The notes under the pieces were generated by a model that saw only the letters and a program-made list of their open reading frames with translations, was not told the origin of the DNA and did no database searches. The position numbers and the translations under genes were made by a program. A stretch of 64,000 nucleotides of DNA from Apostichopus japonicus (Eukaryota > Echinodermata > Holothuroidea > Aspidochirotida > Stichopodidae): NCBI RefSeq assembly GCF_037975245.1, contig NC_092576.1:14421111-14485110 (forward strand), in the 5' to 3' direction. Positions 39,201 through 51,977 of the stretch are shown piece after piece; position 1 is the first letter of the stretch; each line of letters begins with the position of its first letter.

Positions 39201-40002
39201 TTCAAAATGAAATCAGTACCCAACACACTATACTATATACTGTATATACTGTACTGTATGTACTGTACTGTATATACTAAGAATAGGCCTAATGTAAGGT
39301 CAGCTAGTTTTTTTCTGTGAAATATGAAGTGAAAATTTGAAAATTTGAATTCAAAGACTTGCTTTCAATACAAAACACATGTATATTTAAGCCCAGACAT
39401 AGACATTAACTTGAGTTGTCACTTGAAATTATCACATACCATGACTTCAAAATGAAATCAGTACCCAACACACTATACTATATACTGTATATACTGTACT
39501 GTATGTACTGTACTGTATATACTAAGAATAGGCCTTATGTAAGGTCTGCTAGTTTTTTTCTGTGAAATATGAAGTGAAAATTTGAAAATTTTAATTCAAA
39601 GACTTGCTTTCAATACAAAAGACATGTATATTTAAGCCCAGACATAGACATTAACTTGAGTTGTCACTTCAAATTAACACATACCATGACTTCAAAATGA
39701 AATCAGTACCCAACACACTATACTATATACTGTATACACTGTACTGTATGTACTGTACTGTATATACTAAGAATAGGCCTTATGTAAGGTCTGCTATTTT
39801 TGTGTGTAAAATATGAAGTAAAAATTGGGAAATTTGAATTCAAAGACTTGCTTTCAATACAAAACACATGTATATTCAAGCTCAGACATAGACATTAACT
39901 TGAGTTGTCACTTGAAATTATCACATACCCAGGACTACAACATGAAATTGGTACCCAACGCACATACTGTACTGTATGTAGTGTACTGTATACTGTATGT
40001 AC
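36278..40002. repeat. Satellite 2 array, right part
   Basis: Alternating monomers continue. Towards the right the two types become mixed (for example AGGCCTTATGTAAGGTCTGCTAG), suggesting recombination between types. Confidence 0.92.
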
Positions 40003-40465
40003 GGTTACATCTCTATGTTCTGACGTCTCTGTTCCGACATCTCTATGTTCCTACTTCATTATGTTCCGACAATTTTTCGGGATCAATTTTCATTGGTCCA
40101 AAATTATTTTAGACCAAATTTTTTTATGACCATATTTTTTTTGAACCAACTTTTTTCGGACCAAAATTTTTTTTGACCAAACTGATTTTGGTCCCAAAAA
40201 ATTTGAGTACAAACAATTAAATTTCGGGTCACAAGCAATTTTCGGTCACAAGCACTTTTTGGGTCATAACAAACTTTGGGCCCTTTTTTTTTTGGAGCAT
40301 CCAAAAAGATTGAGTCTCCCCCAAAAAATTGGGTCCGTAAAAATTTTGGTCAAAAAAAATTATAAAGTCCAAACAAATTGTCGGAACAAAGAGACGTCGG
40401 AACAAAGAGACGTCGGAACAAAGAGACGTCGGAATATAGAGACGTCGGAACATAGGGATGTCACC
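40003..40465. mobile_element. Foldback-type nonautonomous DNA transposon, copy 2
   Basis: 463 bp, opposite orientation to the copy at 26,861. The left end starts GGTTACATCTCTATGTTC and the right end closes with GGGATGTCACC. The right arm has five 16-bp subrepeats of the form GTCGGAACAAAGAGAC (40,380-40,459). An 8-bp direct repeat GTATGTAC flanks it (39,995-40,002 and 40,466-40,473), consistent with insertion into satellite 2; the (GTAC)-rich target slightly weakens this. Open frames on both strands here are by-products of the inverted repeats. Confidence 0.82.
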
Positions 40466-41050
40466 GTATGTACTGTACTGTACAACATGAAATCAGTACC
40501 CAACACACTATATTGTACTGTATATGTTCTGTATGAACTGTATGTACCTGTACTGTATATACTAAGAATAATGTCAGGTCTGCTAGTTTTTTGTGTGAAA
40601 TATAAAGTAAAAGTTGGAAAATTTTAATTCAAAGACTTGCTTTCAATACAAAACACATATATGCAAGCTCAGACATAGACATTAACGTGAGTTGTCACTT
40701 CAAACTATCATATACCAGGACTACAACATAAAATAGTACCCAACACACTGTACTGTTCACTAAGAATAATTTTAGGTGTGCTAGTTTTTTGTCTGAAATA
40801 TGATTTCCAAGTTGCAAAATTTTAATTCAAAGACTTGCTTTCAATACAAAACACATATTCAAGCTCAGACATAGGCATTAACTTGAGTTGCCACTTCAAA
40901 TTATCACACACCAGGACCACAACATGAAATCAGTTCCCGTATACCAAGAATAATGTAAGGTGTGCTTGGTTTTTGTCTAAAATATGAAGTCAAATTTGGA
41001 AATTTTTAATTCAAAGACTAGTTTTCAATATTAAACACATATTTGAGCTT
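40466..41050. repeat. Decaying right edge of satellite 2
   Basis: Three progressively shortened and diverged monomers, lacking most of the ACTGTA core. Confidence 0.8.
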
Positions 41051-41780
41051 AGACATAATTAGTTGATAACCCATATTGATTTTTGTGCTCATATAATGAA
41101 TATTAATGAGGTCACAGGGTCAAATGTGAAAATAGTCAAAATTGTAATACCTAGACAATCATAAATCACAGTTTCATCAAATGTGAGTTTGTGATTGGTA
41201 GGTAGCCTACACACAGTGATGTGTGTAACAATGAAAAGTTGTGAATTCATGATGTGGGGCTTGCATTGTTTAGGTTACAAGTTTGTATGACCAATAACTT
41301 CACATGGCAATTATTGATCTTGCTTCATGATCATTATATACTCGGAGTGTTCCGTGTTAATCAAATCAACATGAAATGTTTTCATTCTGGTTAGCCCATA
41401 TTGGTATGAGGTAAAGTCGTGGGTGCTTTTAAGTACCTTTACACCAGCCTTTCTCTTTTTGAACTTGCAACCTCAAAATAATGCTAGCAATGCATTTTTA
41501 TATTCTTCTACAGCTCTTGTACCTATCCTGGTCTTCCAAAAGCCATCTCTTCTAAAATGAGTTAGACATATATCAATTTGCCTAGTATGAGCTTATGGAC
41601 CATTGATACACTTGTTAAGATATGGATACTGAACACTGGATTATAGCCTAGATTAAACTAACACTGACACACACATAGACATCTTTTGACCGCTACCTCA
41701 GTCATGTACTACCAGTCACTTTTGAGTACCCCACCATGGGCGTCCCTTTGTGTGACTTAAGTTCAAACCCTCAGTCCCCA
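41051..41780. other. Unique DNA between satellites 2 and 3
   Basis: No gene, splice-bounded frame or repeat is seen. Likely intronic if the gene model is right. Confidence 0.4.
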
Positions 41781-42642
41781 AAATATAGAATCACCTTCTT
41801 TATTATATTATAATATTTAATAATTGATTGATATTAATCTGCAATACAGAATGAATAGGTTATATTGTCCACAATATCCAAACCTATGCACAATGAAGAA
41901 GGTACATTAAGAAATGTGGAGTTACTACGCCATATCTGACTGCACTAGAAAATCGATCATATTTAGGAAAATGTACAGGTTCTATATTCTACACAATCCA
42001 AACATGTGTGTACTTTAGCAACAGTTGCAGTGGGTATTTTTGAGACAAAAACCTAAGATTAATTGTGCTTTAACCTATATCATGTTCTGTAGTTCCTGGT
42101 AATAACTGAATGTAAGAACTGGATTCATTTCTAAAAGTACAAAATAGAGTGCACAGTAAGCATTGTCCACACAATCTGAAACTGTATAAGAGTACAATAT
42201 TAGGAGCTCAAGTAAATACTAACATGGATTGATTGTGCTTGAACGTAAGGTCAATTATTCATTTGGACAAATATTGTCTTCAAAGACTGAAGGTGGAGTC
42301 ACAGTGTTTAAATTTTTTTGTTCATGCCTATTTTGATTAGACCAGTTACAAGGTAAAGTACACATTAAGCATTGTCCACACAATCTGAAACTGTACAAGA
42401 GTACAATGTTAGGAGTACAAGTGACTACAAACATGGCTTGATTGTGCTTGCACCTAAGTTCAATTGATTCACTTACAAAACTATTGTCCCCAGAGACTGG
42501 AAAATGAGATATTAATGGTTAAGGTTAAGGTTGATTCAGATCGGGTAACTTACAAAACGACAATCGTAACTGAAGCAGTCATTAATCTTCTAATCTGTTT
42601 GTTACACAATTAACTTCAAGTCATTGCCCTCAGTTAACCTAC

Positions 42643-42709
42643 CAGTGATATTAATGTCCATCTTTAGGAAAAGGAATGGTTGGAACACTTCAAGAGCCCT
42701 TTCCATTGC
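42643..42709 (-). CDS. Exon cassette 1 of the array (last in transcription order)
   Basis: 67-nt minus-strand cassette, acceptor TTTTTCAACAG|GCAATGG, donor CACTG|GTAGGT. It encodes AMERALEVFQ, then PFLFLKMD, then INIT, plus one G that starts the next codon (numbering: A1 to T22 across the cassette). Compared with the consensus it has V19I. It is nearest to the terminal exon, 17.6 kb downstream. Confidence 0.45.
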
Positions 42710-43199
42710 CTGTTGAAAAAGCATATATAAAGTCATTAACTACATTGCCTTGATACAGCTGGTTAATGGAAAATAGAATCACTTGCTTTATTATATTATA
42801 TTATTTAATAATTGATATTCATCTGCAATATAGAATGAATAGGTTATATTGTCCACAATATCCAAACATGTGTACAATGAAGAAGGTACAGAAGAAATGT
42901 GGAGTTACTATATGCCAGGTTTGATTCCACTAGAAAATCAATCATATTTAGGAAAATGTACAGGTTCTATATTCTACACAATCCAAACGTGTGCACTTTA
43001 GCAACAGTTGCAGTGGGTATTTTTGAGACAAAAACCTAAGATTAATTGTGCTTAACCTATATCACGATCTGTAGGTCCTGGCAATAGCTGAATGTAAGAA
43101 CTGGATTACTTTCTAAAAGTGCAAAATAGAGTGCACAGTTAGCATTGTCCACACAATCTGAAACTGTATAAGAGTACAATGTTAGGAGTACAAGTGACT

Positions 43200-45150
43200 A
43201 CATACATGGCTTGATTGTGCTTGAACTTAAGTTCAATTGATTCATTTGGACAAATATTGTCTGCAAAGACTGAAAGAGGAGTCACAGTATTTATATTTTT
43301 ATGTTCATGCCTATTTTGTTTAGGTCAGTTACAAGGTAAAATACACATTAAGCATTATCCACACAATCTGAAACTGTACAAGAGTACAATGTTAGGAGTA
43401 CAAGTGACTACATACATGGCTTGATTGTGCTTGAACCTAAGTTCAATTGATTCACTTACAAGACTATTGTAAGCATTGTCCACACAATCTGAAATTGTAT
43501 AAGAGTACAATATTAGGAGCTCAAGTAAATACTATCATGGATTGATTGTGCTTGAACTTAAGTTCAATTGATTCATTTGGACAAATATTGTCTGCAAAGA
43601 CTGAAAGAGGAGTCACAGTATTTAATTTTTTTCGATCATGCCTATTTTGATTAGACCAGTTACAAGGTAAAATACACATTAAGCATTGTCCACACAATCT
43701 GAAACTGTACAAGAGTACAATGTTAGGAGTACAAGTGACTACATACATGGCTTGATTGTGCTTGAACCTAAGTTCAATTGATTCATTTGGACAAATATTG
43801 TCTGCAAAGACTGAAAGAGGAGTCACAGTATTTATATTTTAATGTTCATGCCTATTTTGTTTAGGCCAGTTACAAGGTAAAATACACATTAAGCATTGTC
43901 CACACAATCTGAAACTGTATAAGAGTACAATGTTAGGAGTACAAGTGACTACATACATGGCTTGATTGTGCTTGAACTTAAGTTCAATTGATTCATTTGG
44001 ACAAATATTGTCTGCAAAGACTGAAAGAGGAGTCACAGTATTTATATTTTTATGTTCATGCCTATTTTGTTTAGGTCAGTTACAAGGTAAAATACACATT
44101 AAGCATTATCCACACAATCTGAAACTGTACAAGAGTACAATGTTAGGAGTACAAGTGACTACATACATGGCTTGATTGTGCTTGAACCTAAGTTCAATTG
44201 ATTCACTTACAAGACTATTGTAAGCATTGTCCACACAATCTGAAATTGTATAAGAGTACAATATTAGGAGCTCAAGTAAATACTAACATGGATTGATTGT
44301 GCTTGAACTTAAGTTCAATTGATTCATTTGGACAAATATTGTCTGCAAAGACTGAAAGAGGAGTCACAGTATTTAATTTTTTTCGATCATGCCTATTTTG
44401 ATTAGACCAGTTACAAGGTAAAATACACATTAAGCATTGTCCACACAATCTAAAACTGTACAAGAGTACAATGTTAGGAGTACAAGTGACTACATACATG
44501 GCTTGATTGTGCTTGAACCTAAGTTCAATTGATTCATTTGGACAAATATTGTCTGCAAAGACTGAAAGAGGAGTCACAGTATTTATATTTTTATGTTCAT
44601 GCCTATTTTGTTTAGGCCAGTTACAAGGTAAAATACACATTAAGCATTGTCCACACAATCTGAAACTGTACAAGAGTACAATGTTAGGAGTACAAGTGAC
44701 TACATACATGGCTTGATTGTGCTTGAACCTAAGTTCAATTGATTCATTTGGACAAATATTGTCTGCAAAGACTGAAAGAGGAGTCACAGTATTTATATTT
44801 TTATGTTCATGCCTATTTTGTTTAGGCCAGTTACAAGGTAAAATACACATTAAGCATTGTCCACACAATCTGAAACTGTACAAGAGTACAATGTTAGGAG
44901 TACAAGTGACTGCATACATGGCTTGATTGTGCTTGAACCTAAGTTCAATTGATTCATTTGGACAAATATTGTCTGCAAAGACTGAAAGAGGAGTCACAGT
45001 ATTTATATTTTTATGTTCATGCCTATTTTGTTTAGGCCAGTTACAAGGTAAAATACACATTAAGCATTGTCCACACAATCTGAAACTGTACAAGAGTACA
45101 AGTGACTACATACATGGCTTGATTGTGCTTGAACCTAAGTTCAATTGATT
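43200..45150. repeat. Expanded run of the 210-bp module
   Basis: About ten 210-bp modules, some shortened. A 751-bp stretch is duplicated (43,215-43,424 recurs identically at 43,966-44,175). Because 210 is a multiple of three, the minus strand stays open for 273 codons (44,272-45,093) with a 70-residue period, and the plus strand gives successive 69-codon frames each ending in TGA. No splice or start context makes this coding. Confidence 0.85.
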
Positions 45151-45323
45151 CACTTACAAGACTATTGGCCCCAGAGACTGGAAAATGAGATATTAATGTT
45201 GAAGGTTAAGGCTGATTCAGATCGGGTAACTTACACAATGAAAATCATAACTGAAGCAGTCTATAATCTTCTAATCTGTTTATTACACAATTAACTTCGA
45301 GTCATTGCCCTCTGTTAACCTAC

Positions 45324-45390
45324 CAGTGATATTAACGTCCATCTTTAGGAAAAGGAATGGTTGGAAAACTTCAAGAGCCCTTTCCATTGC
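45324..45390 (-). CDS. Exon cassette 2
   Basis: Consensus peptide; one silent change (Val8 GTT). Both splice signals are intact. Confidence 0.45.
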
Positions 45391-46301
45391 CTGTTGAAAA
45401 AGCATATATAAAGTCATTAACTACATTGCCTTGACACAGCTGGTTAATGGAAAATAAAATCACATGCTTTATTATATTATAATATTTAATAACTGATATT
45501 CATCTGCAATATAGAATGAATAGGTTATATTGTCCACAATATCCAAACCTGTGTACAATGAAGAGGTCCAGGAAAAAATGTGGAGTTGCCAAATCTGACT
45601 GCACTAGAAAATCTATCATATTTAGGAAAATGTACAGGTTCTATATTCTACACAATCCAAACATGTGTGCACTTTAGCAACAGTTGCAGTGGGTATTGTT
45701 GAGACAAAAACCTAAGATTAATTGTGCTTAACCTATATCATGATCTGCAGTTCCTGGCAATAGCTGAATGTAAGAACTGGATTACTTTCTAAAAGTGCAA
45801 AATAGAGTGCACAGTTAGCATTGTCCACACAATCTGAAACTGTATAAGAGTACAATGTTAGGAGTACAAGTGACTACATACATGGCTTGATTGTGCTTGA
45901 ACTTAAGTTCAATTGATTCATTTGGACAAATATTGTCTGCAAAGACTGAAAGAGGAGTCACAGTATTTATATTTTTATGTTCATGCCTATTTTGTTTAGG
46001 CCAGTTACAAGGTAAAATACACATTAAGCATTATCCACACAATCTGAAACTGTACAAGAGTACAATGTTAGGAGTACAAGTGACTACATACATGGCTTGA
46101 TTGTGCTTGAACCTAAGTTCAATTGATTCACTTACAAGACTATTGGCCCCAGAGACTGGAAAATGAGATATTAATGTTGAAGGTTAAGGCTGATTCAGAT
46201 CGGGTAACTTACACAATGAAAATCATAACTGAAGCAGTCTATAATCTTCTAATCTGTTTATTACACAATTAACTTCGAGTCATTGCCCTCTGTTAACCTA
46301 C

Positions 46302-46368
46302 CAGTGATATTAACGTCCATCTTTAGGAAAAGGAATGGTTGGAAAACTTCAAGAGCCCTTTCCATTGC
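46302..46368 (-). CDS. Exon cassette 3
   Basis: No difference from cassette 2 was seen; it lies in the second of the two 978-bp twin units. Confidence 0.45.
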
Positions 46369-47279
46369 CTGTTGAAAAAGCATATATAAAGTCATTAACT
46401 ACATTGCCTTGACACAGCTGGTTAATGGAAAATAAAATCACATGCTTTATTATATTATAATATTTAATAACTGATATTCATCTGCAATATAGAATGAATA
46501 GGTTATATTGTCCACAATATCCAAACCTGTGTACAATGAAGAGGTCCAGGAAAAAATGTGGAGTTGCCAAATCTGACTGCACTAGAAAATCTATCATATT
46601 TAGGAAAATGTACAGGTTCTATATTCTACACAATCCAAACATGTGTGCACTTTAGCAACAGTTGCAGTGGGTATTGTTGAGACAAAAACCTAAGATTAAT
46701 TGTGCTTAACCTATATCATGATCTGCAGTTCCTGGCAATAGCTGAATGTAAGAACTGGATTACTTTCTAAAAGTGCAAAATAGAGTGCACAGTTAGCATT
46801 GTCCACACAATCTGAAACTGTATAAGAGTACAATGTTAGGAGTACAAGTGACTACATACATGGCTTGATTGTGCTTGAACTTAAGTTCAATTGATTCATT
46901 TGGACAAATATTGTCTGCAAAGACTGAAAGAGGAGTCACAGTATTTATATTTTTATGTTCATGCCTATTTTGTTTAGGCCAGTTACAAGGTAAAATACAC
47001 ATTAAGCATTATCCACACAATCTGAAACTGTACAAGAGTACAATGTTAGGAGTACAAGTGACTACATACATGGCTTGATTGTGCTTGAACCTAAGTTCAA
47101 TTGATTCACTTACAAGACTATTGGCCCCAGAGACTGGAAAATGAGATATTAATGTTGAAGGTTAAGGCTGATTCAGATCGGGTAACTTACACAATGAAAA
47201 TCATAACTGAAGCAGTCATTAAGGTTCTAATCTGTTTATTACACAATTAACTTCGAGTCATTGCCCTCAGTTAACCTAC

Positions 47280-47347
47280 CAGTGATATTAACGTCAGTCT
47301 TTAAGAAAAGGATATGGTTGGAACACTTCAAGAGCCCTTTCCATTGC
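47280..47347 (-). pseudogene. Exon cassette 4, frameshifted
   Basis: 68 nt instead of 67: an extra base in GGATATGG (consensus GGAATGG) shifts the frame, and ATGGAC is also altered. Splice signals remain, but inclusion would not restore the downstream frame. A dead member of the array. Confidence 0.5.
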
Positions 47348-48264
47348 CTGTTGAAAAAGCATATATAAAGTCAATAACTACATTGACTTGATACAGCTGG
47401 TTAATGGAAAATAGAATCACATGCTTTATTATACTGTAATATTTAATAATTGATATTAATCTGCAATATAGAATAAATAGGTTATATTGTCAACATTATA
47501 CAAACCTGTGTACAATGAAGAAGGTACATTAAGAAATGTGGAGTTACTACGCCATATTTGACAGCACTAGAAAATCTATAATATTTAGGAAAATGTACAG
47601 GTTCTATATTCTACACAATCCAAACATGTGTGTACTTTAGCAACAGTTGCAGTGGGTATTTTTGAGACAAAAACCTAAGATTAATTGTGCTTTAACCTAT
47701 ATCATGTTCTGCAGTTCCTGGTAATAACTGAATGTAAGAACTGGATTCATTTCTAAAAGTACAAAATAGAGTGCACAGTAAGCATTGTCCACACAATCTG
47801 AAATTGTATAAGAGTACAATATTAGGAGCTCAAGTAAATACTAACATGGATTGATTGTGCTTGAACGTAAGGTCAATTATTCATTTGGACAAATATTGTC
47901 TTCAAAGACTGAAGGTGGAGTCATAGTGTTTAAAAATGTTTGTTCATGCCTATTTTGATTAGACCAGTTACAAGGTAAAGTACACATGAAGCATTATCCA
48001 CACAATCTGAAACTGTACAAGAGTACAATGTTAGGAGTACAAGTGACTACAAACATGGCTTGATTGTGCTTGCACCTAAGCTCAATTGATTCACTTACAG
48101 GACTATTGGCCCCAGAGACTGGAAAATGAGATATTAATGTTGAAGGTTAAGGCTGATTCAGATCGGGTAACTTACAAAACGACAATCGTAACTGAAGCAG
48201 TCATTAATGTTCTAATATGTTTATAACACAATTAACTTAAAGTCATTTCCCTCTGTTAACCTAC

Positions 48265-48331
48265 CAGTGATATTAACGTCCATCTTTAGGAAAAGGAATG
48301 GTTGGAAAACTTCAAGAGCCTTTTCCATTGC
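48265..48331 (-). CDS. Exon cassette 5
   Basis: Open; R4K and silent Val8 GTT. Splice signals intact. Confidence 0.42.
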
Positions 48332-49471
48332 CTGTTGAAAAAGCATATATAAAGTCAATAACTACATTGCCTTGATACAACTGGTTAATGGAAAATAGAA
48401 TCACATGCTTTATTTCACATGCTTTATTATATTATAATATTTAATAATTGATATTAATCTGCAATATAGAATGAATAGGTTATATTGTTAACATTATACA
48501 AACCTGTGTACAATGAAGAAGGTACATTAAGAAATGTGGAGTTACTATGCCATATTTGACAGCACTAGAAAATCTATAATATTTAGGAAAATGTACAGGT
48601 TCTATATTCTACACAATCCAAACATGTGTGCACTTTAGCAACAGTTGCAGTGGGTATTGTTGAGACAAAATCCTCAGATTAATTGTGCTTGAACTTATTT
48701 CATGATCTAAAGCTCTTGGCTTTAGCTGATTAAGAACTGGATTAATTTCTAAAAGTACAAAATAGAGTGCACAGTAAGCATTGTCCATACAATCTGAAAC
48801 TGTATAAGGGTACCATGTTAGGAGCTCAAGTAAATACTAACATGGTTTGATTGTGCTTGAACTTAAGTTCAATTGATTCATTTGGACAAATATTGTCTGC
48901 AAAGACTGAAAGAGGAGTCACAGTATTTAATTTTTTTCGATCATGCCTATTTTGATTAGACCAGTTACAAGGTAAAATACACATTAAGCATTGTCCACAC
49001 AATCTGAAACTGTACAAGAGTACAATGTTAGGAGTACAAGTGACTACATACATGGCTTGATTGTGCTTGAACCTAAGTTCAATTGATTCATTTGGACAAA
49101 TATTGTCTGCAAAGACTGAAAGAGGAGTCACAGTATTTATATTTTTATGTTCATGCCTATTTTGTTTAGGCCAGTTACAAGGTAAAATACACATTAAGCA
49201 TTGTCCAACCAATCTGAAACTGTACAAGAGTACAATGTTAGGAGTACAAGTGACTACATACATGGCTTGATTGTGCTTGAACCTAAGTTCAATTGATTCA
49301 CTTACAAGACTATTGGCCCCAGAGACTGGAAAATGAGATATTAATGTTGAAGGTTAAGGCTGATTCAGATCGGGTAACTTACACAATGAAAATCATAACT
49401 GAAGCAGTCTTTAATCTTCTAATCTGTTTATTACACAATTAACTTCGAGTCATTGCCCTCTGTTAACCTAC

Positions 49472-49538
49472 CAGTGATATTAACGTCCATCTTTAGGAAA
49501 AGGAATGGTTGGAAAACTTCAAGAGCCCTTTCCATTGC
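49472..49538 (-). CDS. Exon cassette 6
   Basis: Consensus peptide. The acceptor is slightly altered (TTTTCCAACAG). Confidence 0.42.
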
Positions 49539-50231
49539 CTGTTGGAAAAGCATATATAAAGTCATTAACTACATTGCCTTGACACAGCTGGTTAATGGAA
49601 AATAAAATCACATGCTTTATTATATTATATTATTTAATAATTGATATTCATCTGCAATATAGAATGAATAGGTTATATTGTCCACAATATCCAAACCTGT
49701 GTACAATGAAGAGGTCCAGGAAAAAATGTGGAGTTGTTATATCTGACTGCACTAGAAAATCTATCATATTTAGGAAAATGTACAGGTTCTATATTCTACA
49801 CAATCCAAACATGTGTGCACTTTAGCAACAGTTGCAGTGGGTATTGTTGAGACAAAAACCTAAGATTAATTGTGCTTTAACCTATATCATGATCTGCAGG
49901 TCCTGGCAATAGCTGAATGTAAGAACTGGATTACTTTCTAAAAGTGCAAAATAGAGTGCACAGCTAGCATTGTCCACACAATCTGAAACTGTATAAGAGT
50001 ACAATGTTAGGAGTACAAGTGACTACATACATGGCTTGATTGTGCTTGAACCTAAGTTCAATTGATTCACTATTGGCCCCAGAGACTGGAAAATGAGATA
50101 TTAATGTTGAAGGTTAAGGCTGATTCAGATCGGGTAACTTACACAATGAAAATCATAACTGAAGCAGTCTTTAATCTTCTAATCTGTTTATTACACAATT
50201 AACTTCGAGTCATTGCCCTCTGTTAACCTAC

Positions 50232-50298
50232 CAGGGATATTAACGTCCATCTTTAGGAAAAGGAATGGTTGGAACACTTCAACAGCCCTTTCCATTGC
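50232..50298 (-). CDS. Exon cassette 7
   Basis: Open; L6V and T22P. The donor-side exon base changes to CCCTG|GTAGGT. It sits in a short unit, only 760 bp from cassette 6. Confidence 0.4.
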
Positions 50299-51210
50299 CT
50301 GTTGAAAAAGCATATATAAAGTCATTAACTACATTGACTTGACACAGCTGGTTAATGGAAAATAAAATCACATGCTTTATTATATTATAATATTTAATAA
50401 TTGATATTCATCTGCAATATAGAATGAATAGGTTATATTGTCCACAATATCCAAACCTGTGTACAATGAAGAGGTCCAGGAAAAAATGTGGAGTTGCCAT
50501 ATCTGACTGCACTAGAAAATCTATCATATTTAGGAAAATGTACAGGTTCTATATTTTACACAATCCAAACATGTGTGCACTTTAGCAACAGTTGCAGTGG
50601 GTATTGTTGGGAAAAAAACCTAAGATTAATTGTGCTTTAACCTATATCATGATCTGCAGTTCCTGGCAATAGCTGAATGAAAGAACTGGATTAATTTCTA
50701 CAAGTACAACATAGCGTGCACAGTAAGCATTGTCCACACAATCTGAGACTGTATAAGAGTACAATGTTAGGAGCTCAAGTAAATACTAGCATGGTTTGAT
50801 TGTGCTTGGACTTAAGTTCAATTGATTCATTTGGACAAATATTGTCTGCAAAGACTGAAAGAGGAGTCACAGTATTTAAATTTTTTGGTTCATGCCTATT
50901 TTAATTAGGCCAGCTACAAGGTAAAATACACATTAAGCATCATCCACACAATCTGAAACTGTACAAGAGTACAATGTTAGGAGTACAAGTGACTGCAAAC
51001 ATGGCTTGAGTGTGCTTGAACCTAAGTAAAATTGATTCACTTACAAAACGATTGTCCCCAGAGACTGGAAAAGGAGATATTAATGTTTAAGGTTAAGGCT
51101 GTTTCAGATCGGGTAACTTAGACAATGACAATCGTAACTGAAGCAATCATTAATCTTCTAATCTGTTTATTGCACAATTAACTTCAAGTCACTGCCGTCT
51201 GTGAACCTAC

Positions 51211-51277
51211 CAGTAATATTCACGTCCATCTTTAGGCAAAGGAATGGTTGGAACACTTCCAGAGCCCTTTCCATTGC
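51211..51277 (-). CDS. Exon cassette 8
   Basis: Open; F14C, with silent changes at Leu6, Val19 and Ile21. The donor reads GTAGGTTCAC. Confidence 0.42.
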
Positions 51278-51920
51278 CTGTTGAAAAAGCATATATAAAA
51301 TCATTAACTACATTGCCTTTATACAGCTGGTTAATGGAAAACAGAATCACATGCTTTATTATATTATAATATTAAATCATTGATATTCATTCTGCAATAT
51401 AGAATGAATAGGTAATATTGTCCACAATATCCAAACCTGTGTACAATGAAGAAGGTACAGTAAGAAATTTGGAGTTACTATGCCAGATTGGACTGCACTA
51501 GAAAATCTATAATATTTAGGAAAATATACAGGTTCCATATTCTACACAATCCTAACACGCACTTTAGCAACAGTTGCAGTGGCTATTGTTGAGATAAAAC
51601 CCTAAGATTAATTGTGCTTTAACCTATATCATGATCTGCAGTTCCTGGCAATAGCTGAATGAAAGAACTGGATTAATTTCTACAAGTACAAAATAGAGTG
51701 CACAGTTAGCATTGTCCACCCAATCTGAAACTGTATAAGAGTACAATGTTAGGAGCGCAAGTTAATACTAACATGGTTTGATTGTGCTTGAACTCTACTT
51801 CAATTGGTTCATTTGGACAAATATTGTCTGCAAAGACTGAAAGAGGAGTCACAGTATTTCTATTTATTGTTCATGCCTATTTTGATTAGGCCAGTTACAA
51901 GGTAAAATACACATTAGGCA

Positions 51921-51977
51921 AATGTCCATGTTTAGGAAAAGAAATGGTTGGAACACTTCAACAGCCCTTTCCATTGC
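51921..51977 (-). pseudogene. Truncated exon cassette, no donor (i)
   Basis: The acceptor and first ~18 codons are present, but sequence breaks away to ATTTGCCTAATG before the donor. It lies in a truncated satellite unit and cannot act as an internal exon. Confidence 0.5.

Larger units (their letters stand above)
45150..47110. repeat. Two near-identical 978-bp units of satellite 3
   Basis: No difference was seen by eye across the two consecutive units until about 47,215, where AGCAGTCTATAATC becomes AGCAGTCATTAAGG. This is the youngest duplication in the array and includes exon cassettes 2 and 3. Confidence 0.85.

Noticed and set aside
30390-40000. CRISPR-like array of regular repeats
   Set aside because: Repeats are ~245 bp and contiguous with no spacers, in a eukaryotic context.
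40104-40627. Overlapping frames on both strands in the foldback element
   Set aside because: By-product of inverted, low-complexity repeats.
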